Positions 1 through 6,478 are shown, numbered from the stretch's first letter. The stretch is 7,968 bases of DNA from Gammaproteobacteria bacterium (GCA_009840715.1 VXNE01000010.1:1-7968), one strand, 5' to 3'. Notes: generated by a model not told the origin, from the sequence alone. Numbers and translations: made by a program.

Positions 1-439
1 GTCTGTTGTTTATACTCGACAGGCCCCCGAGGGCGCGTATGCTCCGTTCCTCGCCGTCGCCCTGGTCGGGGGAGACCTGGGGTAAGGACTCCGCCCGCGG
101 CGTGGCGGCGACCACGCCCGGCAGGTCGGCGAGTCGTCGCGTCAGTTCCGTGACGCCCGGCACGGTGTAGCGCAGCCGGGCGTCGTCGAGATAGAGGGGA
201 TGCTGGACCTGGGCGTGCCCGCTGTCCATGCGGGCGGAGAGGTCGCGGAGATCGTTGTACATGCCCGCCTGGACCGACATGAACAGCATGATGAGCAGCA
301 TGGAGAAGGCCATGCCGCCGGCCGTCAGCCAGGTGCGGCGCGGGTTGCGCCAGAGGTTGCGCCACGCGACCAGCAAGAACAGGCCCCGCCCCGCGCCGCC
401 GCCTCGGGCAGCCGCCGGAGCGAGCGCCGCGTCCGCCAT
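1..439 (-). CDS. ABC transporter permease, FtsX/MacB/LolE type, N-terminal 146 residues (runs off left edge)
   Basis: Translating the minus strand from ATG at 439 gives an uninterrupted frame to the window edge. An Ala/Gly-rich start is followed by a basic stretch at about residues 25-36 (AWRNLWRNPRRTW). A hydrophobic segment at about 38-56 is the likely first membrane helix. The start of a periplasmic domain follows, with SGHAQVQHPLYLDD at about 73-86. This layout is typical of permeases in the LolCDE/MacB superfamily, which use ATP hydrolysis in the cytoplasm to drive mechanical movement of lipoproteins or other envelope substrates. The start codon overlaps the stop of the upstream LolA-like gene by one base (TGATG), so translation is probably coupled. 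The remaining helices, and probably an ATPase gene, should lie to the left of the window. The general class is secure; the substrate is unknown. Confidence 0.82.
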   Translation of the reverse strand, partial: MADAALAPAAARGGGAGRGLFLLVAWRNLWRNPRRTWLTAGGMAFSMLLIMLFMSVQAGMYNDLRDLSARMDSGHAQVQHPLYLDDARLRYTVPGVTELTRRLADLPGVVAATPRAESLPQVSPDQGDGEERSIRALGGLSSINNR

Positions 440-1218
440 CAGCTCGCGCCGGCTTTGAGGGCGAATACCGTGAACGTGCGGTCGGGCAACTCGATGTCGA
501 ACTCGGCCGACGTGATGACGATCTCCGTCCAGCGGCCGGGCTCGTCGAGCTTCTCCATGCGCATGCGCGTCGGCACCACGCGGCCACCGATCTCCTGGAT
601 CTCGAGGGTCCGCATGCGCTTGAGCTGCTCCATGCCCTGGTCGTAGAACCCCTGCTCGAGCATGACGTAGTCGTCGCGGATCACCCAGATTTCCTTGCCC
701 CAGACCACGGGCGCGTCGTCGTGGGGGATGGCCTCGACGGTGTAGATCGTGTGGCCGTCTTCCTCCCGGGTCTCGGTGATGCGCAAGGCGTAGTGCTGCA
801 ACAGATTGTCGGCGCGCGACAGGTCGTCATAGGAGAAGTCGGAACCGGCCCAGCTCTGGGACCGCATGCTGTAGGGCAGCCGGATCGTGCGGTTCAGCTT
901 CGGCGTGTACGTCCACATCTTCTCGCCCTGCTTGAGCAGGGCGTTGCCGGCGTCCTTGGGCGGGGCCGTGAAGCGCATGAGCGCGTCTTCGCGTCCCCGG
1001 CTCCAGGAGACCATGGAAGAGGACCGCTCCCAGTCGGGACGATGCACCAGCATCGACATTTCCTGGTAGGAGGACTCGTCGCCGCGGACCAGGTCCAGGG
1101 CGCCGGCGACAAGTGCGTAGGCGTCCATTTCCTCGGCCTGCAGGCCGACCGCGGCCAACGCCGTGAGCAGGCCGGCGAACAGCCGGGCGGTGCAGCGTGG
1201 GGTCTTCACAGCGTCCAA
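439..1218 (-). CDS. Outer membrane lipoprotein-sorting protein, LolA-like, periplasmic
   Basis: This 259-residue protein has a basic N-terminus and a hydrophobic core (about residues 13-26). A signal-peptidase I site is likely after LQA (about 28). No lipobox cysteine follows the core, so a soluble periplasmic protein is expected. The body matches the LolA-like 'outer membrane lipoprotein-sorting protein' family: MRFTAPPKDAGNALLKQG at about 81-98, the WTYTPKLNRTIRLP strand pair at 102-115, then SQSWAGSDFSYDDLSR at 120-135. Family members are open beta-barrel-like carriers that bind acyl chains or lipoproteins, and they are commonly encoded beside FtsX-type permeases, as here. It is the first gene of its operon. 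The start is TTG at 1218. An in-frame TAA lies directly upstream, and GAAGGTG sits 5 nt away. GTG at codon 4 is an alternative that keeps the signal peptide. The cargo cannot be read from the sequence. Confidence 0.85.
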   Translation of the reverse strand: MDAVKTPRCTARLFAGLLTALAAVGLQAEEMDAYALVAGALDLVRGDESSYQEMSMLVHRPDWERSSSMVSWSRGREDALMRFTAPPKDAGNALLKQGEKMWTYTPKLNRTIRLPYSMRSQSWAGSDFSYDDLSRADNLLQHYALRITETREEDGHTIYTVEAIPHDDAPVVWGKEIWVIRDDYVMLEQGFYDQGMEQLKRMRTLEIQEIGGRVVPTRMRMEKLDEPGRWTEIVITSAEFDIELPDRTFTVFALKAGAS

Positions 1219-1351
1219 TTAGACACCTTCGGAGGGAGGTCAGTAAACCGGAAGGATAGCGCGGTACCGCAACGCGCGGGTGCGGGGGAGCGCGAGGGAA
1301 ACGCCCTCAGGCAAGCGCTGCCATACAATTCTCGGGGCTGCGGGGAGCGCG
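1219..1351. promoter_or_regulatory. Divergent intergenic region between the lipoprotein-sorting operon and the methyltransferase
   Basis: The 133-base gap must hold promoters for both directions. On the plus strand TACAAT at 1324-1329 is a fair -10 hexamer, 22 nt before the methyltransferase ATG. No convincing -35 lies 16-18 nt upstream of it. Just before it, GGCA-N5-TGCC (1310-1322) forms a small inverted repeat. A perfect 10-base palindrome, GCGGTACCGC, lies at 1261-1270. On the minus strand only weak -10 candidates are present (for example TTTACT near 1245-1250). The two palindromes could be operator half-sites, but such short repeats arise easily in GC-rich DNA. Confidence 0.35.
1224..1230 (-). 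promoter_or_regulatory. Ribosome binding site supporting the TTG start
   Basis: On the minus strand GAAGGTG precedes the TTG at 1218 by 5 nt. The TAA at 1221-1219 rules out any in-frame start further upstream. Together these favour TTG over the GTG three codons later. Confidence 0.55.
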
Positions 1352-2155
1352 ATGGACATCGACACCTACTACACCGACCATTGGAAGCACATCGAGGAAG
1401 AGCGGATCGCCCGCTACGAGCGCATGTTCGAATGGCGCGACGGCCAGGCGGCGCTGCTCGCGCCGGCGGCCATCGAAGCCGGACACCGCGTGCTCGACTT
1501 CGGCTCCGGCCCGGGGTTCATGGCGCTCGCGATCGCCGACATAGTGGGCGAGTCGGGCCGCGTGCACGGCGTGGACATCAACGCCCGCTTTGTGGCGGAT
1601 GCGACGCGACGTGCCGAGGGACGCGCCCACGTGTCCTTCCACCATGTCACCGGCGCCGGCCTCCCGCTTCCTGACGCCGCCGTCGACCGGGTCGTCTGCA
1701 AGAATGTCCTCGAGTACGTTCCCGACCTCGACACGACGCTCGCCGAACTGCGCCGGGTGCTCGCGCCCGAGGGACGCATCCACATCATGGACAGCGACTG
1801 GGGCTTCGTCGTGGTCGAACCCTGGGGCAAGGAGAACGTCGACCGCTACTTCGCTGCCGCCTCGGTCGCCTTCCGGGAGCCGCACATCGGCCGCAAGGCC
1901 CAGGGTCTCCTCGCGAAGCACGGGTTCGACGACATTGAGGTACGCATCCAGGCGTTCGCGGACACGCAGGGACGCTCGCTCCCCGTGATCCGCAACATGC
2001 GCACCTACATCGACGCGGCGCTCGAAGCGGGGGGCGAGACCGGCCTGTCGTCCGATGAGGCGGACGCGCTCCTCGCGCAAGCGGAGCGGGCGGTGGCGGA
2101 GGGGACGTTCCTCTTTTCGCTCCCCCAGTTCCTGGTCACCGGAACCAAACCGTAG
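1352..2155 (+). CDS. Class I SAM-dependent methyltransferase (Methyltransf_11/25 type), substrate unknown
   Basis: The 267-residue product has the Rossmann-fold methyltransferase motifs in order. Motif I is VLDFGSGPG (residues 47-55), which binds S-adenosylmethionine. The acidic strand-2 residue is D75 in GVDIN, contacting the SAM ribose. The post-motif region is LPLPDAAVDRVVCKNVLEYV (104-123), with the LRRVLAPEGR segment (133-142) typical of UbiE-like and small-molecule methyltransferases. The C-terminal part (about 150-267) is a less conserved helical cap, likely giving substrate specificity. ATG at 1352 is chosen over an in-frame ATG at 1280 because it has GGGGAG four bases upstream, and because the extra 24 residues would be an Arg-rich, non-family extension. 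It stands alone, divergent from the lipoprotein-sorting operon and convergent with the PPC gene, so context does not reveal its substrate. Confidence 0.85.
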   Translation: MDIDTYYTDHWKHIEEERIARYERMFEWRDGQAALLAPAAIEAGHRVLDFGSGPGFMALAIADIVGESGRVHGVDINARFVADATRRAEGRAHVSFHHVTGAGLPLPDAAVDRVVCKNVLEYVPDLDTTLAELRRVLAPEGRIHIMDSDWGFVVVEPWGKENVDRYFAAASVAFREPHIGRKAQGLLAKHGFDDIEVRIQAFADTQGRSLPVIRNMRTYIDAALEAGGETGLSSDEADALLAQAERAVAEGTFLFSLPQFLVTGTKP

Positions 2156-2176
2156 GGGCCGCCCTCGTGGCGGCCC
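2156..2176. terminator. Perfect 8-bp GC hairpin in the convergent gap (possible bidirectional terminator or dispersed repeat)
   Basis: GGGCCGCC (2156-2163) and GGCGGCCC (2169-2176) are exact reverse complements around a five-base loop. The hairpin starts immediately after the methyltransferase TAG and ends 27 bases before the PPC stop, so it sits where both convergent transcripts end. No T-run follows on either strand, so it is not a canonical intrinsic terminator. It may act with Rho, stabilise 3' ends, or be a copy of a short palindromic repeat. Confidence 0.45.
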
Positions 2177-2203
2177 GCTTCGAATTCACCCACGCCCGGA
2201 CGA

Positions 2204-4819
2204 TCAGCCCGTATACCGCAACCCGCTCGCGATCCCCGCCATCGTCGCCCGGAGTGCCTGGGCCACCTGCTCGTCCTCCCCTTCGCGCAGCCGCGCCAGG
2301 AGTTCCGCCTGCAGCAGGTGCAACGGGTCGAGGTACGTGTCGGGGATGTCGATCGAGTCGCGCGCCAGGGGATCGTTGGCCAGGAGTTGGGCTTCGCCCG
2401 TCAGGGCGAGCAGGTCGTTCTTCAACACCGCGAGGCGTTCCCGGACGATCTCGTGCACGTCCCGGTGCGCCTTCGGGGTCAGCCGGTTCGCATAGAAGTC
2501 CGCGAGCTCGATGTCGGTCTTGGCGAGCATGGCCTCCAGCGTGTCCATCTGCATGCGGAAGAACGGCCAGTCCATCATCGAGCCGAAGGCGCCGTCGGTT
2601 CCGTCCTCGCGCAACGCGTGCAAGGCGGTATCGCTGCCGAGCCAGGCGGGCAGGATCAGCCGCGCCTGGGTCCAGGCGAACACCCAGGAGACCGCGCTCA
2701 GGTTCGAGATGTCCGGGAGCGCGTGCCGGTTGTCCGGCAGGCTGCTTCCGATCGAGGCGGTCAACTCTTCCTCGGGCGTGATCTCGCGGAAGTAGTCGAC
2801 GAATCCGGGGGTGTCGGCAACGAGTTCCCGATAGCCGCCGAAGGCTCTCCGCGCGAGGTCGTCGATGGCGCTGCGTTGCTTGGAAGTGGGGGCCGCCGGC
2901 GGATCGAGGCTCGCCTCGATCGTGCCCATCAGGTAGCGCATCAGCGTATCGCGGGCGAGTGCCGAGTCTCCGAGCTTGAAGCGGATGGCTTCTCCCGGCT
3001 CGGTCACCCGCAGGCGGCCGGCGATGCAGCCGGGTGGCTGCGACAGGATCGCGGCCCGCGCGGTCTCCCGGCTACGGCCGACGGCCCCGCCGCGGCCGTG
3101 GAAGAGTACGAGCCGGACGCCATGGCGGCGGGTCACTTCGGTCAACTGCTCCTTCGCCTGGAACTGCCGCCACGCCGAGGCGAGTTGCCCGGCGTTCTTG
3201 GCCGAATCCTCGTACCCGATCAGTACGCGCTGCTCGGCGCCGGCGTAATCGTGGTACCACGGAATGGACAGCAGTTCGTCCACGGCTCCCGCCACGCGGT
3301 CGAGGTCGCTCAGGGTCTCGAACTCGGGCGTGATCGGCAGCTTCGCCGTGACGCCGGACTCCTGCAGCAGCAGGACGGCGGCGAGCACATCGGTGGGCGT
3401 TTCCGCGTCCGCGACGATGTAGTGGGCGATGCCGGCGCCGTCGAATTCGGCGACCACGCCACAGGCGTCGAGCACCTCGCGGGACTCGGGTGTCGCCGGC
3501 CACTCCTCCGGAAACAGCGGCCGCCGGTTGCCGAGTTCGCCCTGCAGGAACGCGAGACGCTCCGGCTCGGTCCAATGCGCGTAGCTGCCGCTCGGTCCGA
3601 TGTCGAGATACTCGGTGATCTCGTCGAGGACGGCCGTGTGCCGCGCCGCGCTCTGCCGGATGTCGAGCGACACCAGCGTGACGCCGAACGCGTGTACGCG
3701 CCGCAGGGTGTCCCGCAAGGGGCCGTCGGCGATGACCGCCATGCCGCTGTCGCGTAGCGATCGATGGCACAGCTCGAGCGGCTCGAGCAGTTCCTCGTCG
3801 GTGAAGTAGATCCCCTCCACCGGCGCCGGATCGAGGCGCTCCGCCCAATCGCGCGTCTTCGACAGCCGCTCGCGCACGGTCTTGAGCAGTGCCCGGTAGG
3901 GCTCGGGATCGTCGCCCACCCGGTTGCGCAGCGCGCCGTTGCACTCCTTCATGGAGAGGTCCGCCTGCAGGGCCTCGACGTCCCGCAGGTACAGGTCCGC
4001 GGCCATCCAGCGGGCGAGCATGAGCACCTCGCGGGTGACGGCCGCGGTGACGTTGGGGTTGCCCTGCCGGTCGCCGCCCATCCAGGACGCGATGTGCACG
4101 GGGGCGACATCGGTCGGCAGCGGCGGCAGATTGCGCCGCGCGAGGGCGTCGTCGATGTCCCGCAGGCACGCGGGCACGGCGTCCCACAGCGAGTTCTCGA
4201 CGACCGCGAAACCCCACTTCGCCTCGTCCTGGGGCGACGAGCCTTCGCGGCGCACGTCGTCGGTGTGCCAGGCCTCCGCGATGAGCCGTTCGAGACGGCG
4301 CTGGCTGGGGCGCGGCCGCTTGAGCTCCGCGGCGATGGCGTCGTACTTGAGCACGAGGGTGCGCCGCAGCACCTCGGTCGGATGCGGCGTGAGGACCGAC
4401 TCGACCCGGGTCGTGCCGAGGGCGGTCACGACGTCCTCCGGGGACAGCCGGTCGAAGAGGTTGGCCCAGGCGGTCTTTGCGTCCTCTTCCAGGTTGCGGA
4501 CCTGGTGGTCCTGCTCGGCGATGTTCGCGAGGTGGAGGAACTGGTTGAACGCGCGCGTGACGTCGATGACCTCGTAGCTCGGGATGTCCTCGAGATAGCG
4601 ATAGAGGTCGAACCACGCGCCCTGGCTACGTGCCGCCTTCGCGAGGGCGCGGATGGTCTCGATGCGTTCGAAGAAGTCGTGGCCGCGGTCCCGCTCGATC
4701 ACGCGGCCGAGCAGGCGGCCGAGCATGCGCACGGTCTTCCAGAAGCCTGGGGCCTCGCGGCGTTCGGTCGCCGGTGCCTGCGCCGCGTCGGGACCGACGG
4801 CGGAAGCGGGCTCGCTCAT
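2204..4819 (-). CDS. ppc: Divergent phosphoenolpyruvate carboxylase homologue
   Basis: At 871 residues this is full length (E. coli Ppc is 883). Ppc adds bicarbonate to phosphoenolpyruvate to give oxaloacetate in the cytoplasm. Family landmarks in order: TPHPTE with H146 (E. coli H138), WMGGDRQGNP (246-255), DIRQ with R388 (R396), E501 (E506, metal), GYEDSAK with D538 and K541 (D543, K546), FHGRGG with R576 (R581) and R582 (R587), LSQPPG (592-597), FAWTQARL (714-721), K767 (K773). Departures: Q252 replaces the usual Asp of GGDRDGNP; the loop after GR is SRET rather than GG-P; GSRPAKR and LRAIPW read GSSLPDNR and LSAVSW, losing the R699 and R713 equivalents; R832 and N881 of the aspartate site are P826 and Y869. 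An Ala/Pro-rich extension of about 18 residues precedes the MLG helix. The ATG directly abuts the TAA of the acyl-CoA dehydrogenase gene. Family membership is certain; normal activity is not. Alignment to E. coli was by eye from memory. Confidence 0.9.
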   Translation of the reverse strand: MSEPASAVGPDAAQAPATERREAPGFWKTVRMLGRLLGRVIERDRGHDFFERIETIRALAKAARSQGAWFDLYRYLEDIPSYEVIDVTRAFNQFLHLANIAEQDHQVRNLEEDAKTAWANLFDRLSPEDVVTALGTTRVESVLTPHPTEVLRRTLVLKYDAIAAELKRPRPSQRRLERLIAEAWHTDDVRREGSSPQDEAKWGFAVVENSLWDAVPACLRDIDDALARRNLPPLPTDVAPVHIASWMGGDRQGNPNVTAAVTREVLMLARWMAADLYLRDVEALQADLSMKECNGALRNRVGDDPEPYRALLKTVRERLSKTRDWAERLDPAPVEGIYFTDEELLEPLELCHRSLRDSGMAVIADGPLRDTLRRVHAFGVTLVSLDIRQSAARHTAVLDEITEYLDIGPSGSYAHWTEPERLAFLQGELGNRRPLFPEEWPATPESREVLDACGVVAEFDGAGIAHYIVADAETPTDVLAAVLLLQESGVTAKLPITPEFETLSDLDRVAGAVDELLSIPWYHDYAGAEQRVLIGYEDSAKNAGQLASAWRQFQAKEQLTEVTRRHGVRLVLFHGRGGAVGRSRETARAAILSQPPGCIAGRLRVTEPGEAIRFKLGDSALARDTLMRYLMGTIEASLDPPAAPTSKQRSAIDDLARRAFGGYRELVADTPGFVDYFREITPEEELTASIGSSLPDNRHALPDISNLSAVSWVFAWTQARLILPAWLGSDTALHALREDGTDGAFGSMMDWPFFRMQMDTLEAMLAKTDIELADFYANRLTPKAHRDVHEIVRERLAVLKNDLLALTGEAQLLANDPLARDSIDIPDTYLDPLHLLQAELLARLREGEDEQVAQALRATMAGIASGLRYTG

Positions 4820-4822
4820 TTA
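4817..4822 (-). other. Zero-gap stop/start junction TAAATG between acyl-CoA dehydrogenase and PPC genes
   Basis: On the minus strand the dehydrogenase stop TAA (4822-4820) is followed with no spacer by the PPC ATG (4819-4817). The best Shine-Dalgarno-like sequence, GGTGGAG, lies about 12 nt upstream inside the dehydrogenase gene, which is longer than ideal. This favours translation by termination and re-initiation, tying PPC synthesis to that of the dehydrogenase. Confidence 0.75.
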
Positions 4823-5953
4823 CGGGCCCCGCTCCACCAACTGCCGGGCGATGATGATGCGCTGCATTTCGTTCGTCCCCTCGCCGATGGCGAGCAGTGG
4901 CGCGTCGCGATAGTAACGCTCCACGTCGTTGTCCGGCGAGTAGCCGTAGGCGCCGTGGATGCGCATGGCCTCCATCGAGTTCTCGACGGCCGCCTCCGTG
5001 GCCGCGAGCTTCGCCATGCCGGCCTCGAGGTCGCACCGCTCGCCCGTGTCGAAGATCCCCGCGGCGCGTTCGGTCAGCAAGCGTGCGCTCTCGACGCGCA
5101 CGGCCATGTCGGCGAGCTTGATCTGGATGGCCTGGTGCTGCGAGATCGGCTGGCCGAAGGTCTTGCGCTGCTGTGCGTAGGAGAGGGCGGCGTCGAGGGA
5201 GGCCTGCGCCACGCCGACGCCGCGCGCGGCCACGTTGATGCGGCCGAGCGCGAGCCCCGAGAGGATCTGCTGCAGCCCCCGTCCTTCGGCTTCCCCGACC
5301 AGGTTGGCCGCGGGGACGCGCACGTCGGCGAACTCCACTTCCCCGGTGTCCACGCCGCGGTAGCCGAGTTTCTCAAGCTTCGTCGCGCGGTACCCGGCGT
5401 CCTTCTGAACGACGAGGAGGCTCATGCCCCGATGGCGCGGCATCGCGTCCGGGTCCGTCTTCACGAGGACGGCCAGGACGTTGCCCTCGACGGAGTTGGT
5501 GATCCACTGCTTGGTGCCGGTGACCACGTACTCGTCCCCGTCGCGCACGGCGCGTGTCCGGATCGCCTGCAGGTCCGTGCCGCAGTCGGGCTCTGTCAAC
5601 GCGATGCCGCCCCGCAGTTCGCCCCGGGCGAGGCGCGGCAGGAACGCCTCCTTCATCGGCTCGGTACCGAAGCGCTCGATCGCGTTGCACATGATGAGGT
5701 GCGAGTTGAAGATGCCGGAGACCGACATCCACACCGCGGAGACGCGCTCGACGATCTTCGCGTAGACCGAGGCCGGCAGGCCCATCCCGCCGTAGCGCTC
5801 GCCGATGGTCGCGCCGAACAGGCCGAGCGTCTTCATGCGTTCGACGATCTGGTGGGGATAGGCGTCGGCCTGCTCGAGGTCGTGCGCCACGGGCGCGACA
5901 TCCTTCGCGAGAAACTTGTCGACGGCGTCGAGGATCAGGGTCTCGTCGGACAT
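4820..5953 (-). CDS. Acyl-CoA dehydrogenase (FAD-dependent)
   Basis: The 377-residue product is the normal length for a single-domain acyl-CoA dehydrogenase, which oxidises an acyl-CoA to the trans-2-enoyl-CoA and passes electrons to electron-transfer flavoprotein. An N-terminal helical domain carries LGLFGATIGERYGGMGLP (43-60). The middle beta domain has the signature ALTEPDCGTDL (118-128) and TGTKQWITNS (145-154), which contact FAD and substrate. The C-terminal helical domain holds QQRKTFGQPI (261-270), IHGAYGYS (332-339) and AIGEGTNEMQR (355-365). E358 in the EGT motif aligns with the catalytic base of medium-chain dehydrogenase. The ATG at 5953 is preceded by a strong GGGAGGG. It is the middle gene of the MaoC-dehydrogenase-PPC operon. 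Chain length and branching preference cannot be read from the sequence. Confidence 0.93.
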   Translation of the reverse strand: MSDETLILDAVDKFLAKDVAPVAHDLEQADAYPHQIVERMKTLGLFGATIGERYGGMGLPASVYAKIVERVSAVWMSVSGIFNSHLIMCNAIERFGTEPMKEAFLPRLARGELRGGIALTEPDCGTDLQAIRTRAVRDGDEYVVTGTKQWITNSVEGNVLAVLVKTDPDAMPRHRGMSLLVVQKDAGYRATKLEKLGYRGVDTGEVEFADVRVPAANLVGEAEGRGLQQILSGLALGRINVAARGVGVAQASLDAALSYAQQRKTFGQPISQHQAIQIKLADMAVRVESARLLTERAAGIFDTGERCDLEAGMAKLAATEAAVENSMEAMRIHGAYGYSPDNDVERYYRDAPLLAIGEGTNEMQRIIIARQLVERGP

Positions 5954-5957
5954 GAAG

Positions 5958-5964
5958 CCCTCCC
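5958..5964 (-). promoter_or_regulatory. Strong ribosome binding site for the acyl-CoA dehydrogenase
   Basis: GGGAGGG on the minus strand, 4 nt before the ATG at 5953, lies in the 14-base gap after the MaoC stop. It fixes the dehydrogenase start inside a longer open frame that continues upstream through the MaoC gene in the wrong phase. Confidence 0.75.
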
Positions 5965-5967
5965 GTG

Positions 5968-6417
5968 TCAGGCCGCCCGCCTGGGGATCAGCATGCTGCG
6001 CTCGAACTCGATCACGACGTCCCCGGTCTGCCTGGTGCCGGTCGTGCGGACCGTGACGATGCCCTGGTTCGGACGCGACGACGACTCGCGCACGGCCAGC
6101 ACCTCCGAGCGGGCGCGCAACGTGTCGCCGACGAACACCGGGGCCGGCAAGCGGACCTTCTCCCAGCCCAGGTTGGCGATGGCGCCGCGGCTCACGTCCG
6201 CTACGGACATCCCTGTCACCATGGAGAGTGTCAGACACGAGTTCACCAGGAGCCTGCCGAACTCCGTTCCGCCGGCGAACTCGGCGTCGAAGTGCACCGG
6301 ATGCTGGTTCATCGTGAGGAGCGTGAACCAGGTGTTGTCGGCTTCCGAGATCGTCCGTCCGGGCCAGTGTTCGAACACGGCGCCGACTTCGAAATCCTCC
6401 AGGCAACGGTCCGGCAT
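5968..6417 (-). CDS. MaoC-like hydratase/dehydratase (hot-dog fold)
   Basis: The 149-residue protein matches single-domain MaoC-like dehydratases, which hydrate enoyl-CoA esters or the reverse. Features are an N-terminal FEVGAVFEHWPGRTISEAD (9-27), the catalytic-helix region ending NQHPVHFD (37-44), the substrate loop GTEFGRLLVNS (50-60), and the strand GWEKVRLPAPVFVGDTL (84-100), which is the usual 'F.GDTL' signature. H42 aligns with the catalytic His of (R)-specific enoyl-CoA hydratase PhaJ. The Asp five residues before it in PhaJ is Asn here (N37). This belongs to the subgroup reading T-x-N-x-H-P/Q-x-H, often linked to short or branched dicarboxylyl-CoA metabolism; that link is recall and uncertain. 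ATG at 6417 has GGGGG 5 nt upstream, a modest site. It is the first gene of the operon, 14 nt before the dehydrogenase, and the likely substrate is a product of that enzyme. Confidence 0.87.
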   Translation of the reverse strand: MPDRCLEDFEVGAVFEHWPGRTISEADNTWFTLLTMNQHPVHFDAEFAGGTEFGRLLVNSCLTLSMVTGMSVADVSRGAIANLGWEKVRLPAPVFVGDTLRARSEVLAVRESSSRPNQGIVTVRTTGTRQTGDVVIEFERSMLIPRRAA

Positions 6418-6460
6418 CCAAGCCCCCGGTGGCGCGATCAGTCAGGGTGCGAAATACTAA

Positions 6461-6478
6461 CGCGAGCCCAGCCTCGCG
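6461..6478. repeat. Inverted repeat CGCGAG-N6-CTCGCG, candidate operator
   Basis: The two 6-base arms are exact reverse complements with a 6-base spacer, an 18-bp symmetric site the size of a TetR-family operator. It abuts the AT-rich putative -10 patch in the shared control region of the fatty-acid genes. A second overlapping repeat, CGCGC-N4-GCGCG, lies at 6475-6488, so part of the signal may reflect GC-rich composition. Confidence 0.35.

Noticed and set aside
1280..1351. Upstream ATG at 1280 as the methyltransferase start
   Set aside because: The added residues are not family-like and would overlap the likely promoter. ATG at 1352 has its own GGGGAG site.
2690..3120. Frameshift or pseudogene explanation for the odd PPC loops
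   Set aside because: Loop lengths match the family, conserved blocks resume in phase immediately after each change, and the frame is intact to a normal-length C-terminus.
2318..3757. A 479-codon plus-strand open frame antisense to the PPC gene
   Set aside because: Same cause: it is a GC-driven shadow of the PPC coding strand, with no recognisable domain and no ribosome binding site noted.
3072..4616. A 514-codon minus-strand open frame in another phase inside the PPC gene
   Set aside because: It is an Arg/Pro/Ala-rich out-of-phase reading of the PPC gene; the in-phase product matches the family throughout.
5954..6421. N-terminal extension of the acyl-CoA dehydrogenase frame up to 6421
   Set aside because: This stretch is the MaoC gene read out of phase and is Arg-rich. 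The dehydrogenase has a strong ribosome binding site and a family-like start at 5953.
3764..6460. An 898-codon open frame on the plus strand opposite the PPC, dehydrogenase and MaoC genes
   Set aside because: It is antisense to three well-supported family members. Its translation is Arg/Gly/Val/His-rich without domains, and it is explained by high GC at third codon positions removing stops from the opposite strand.
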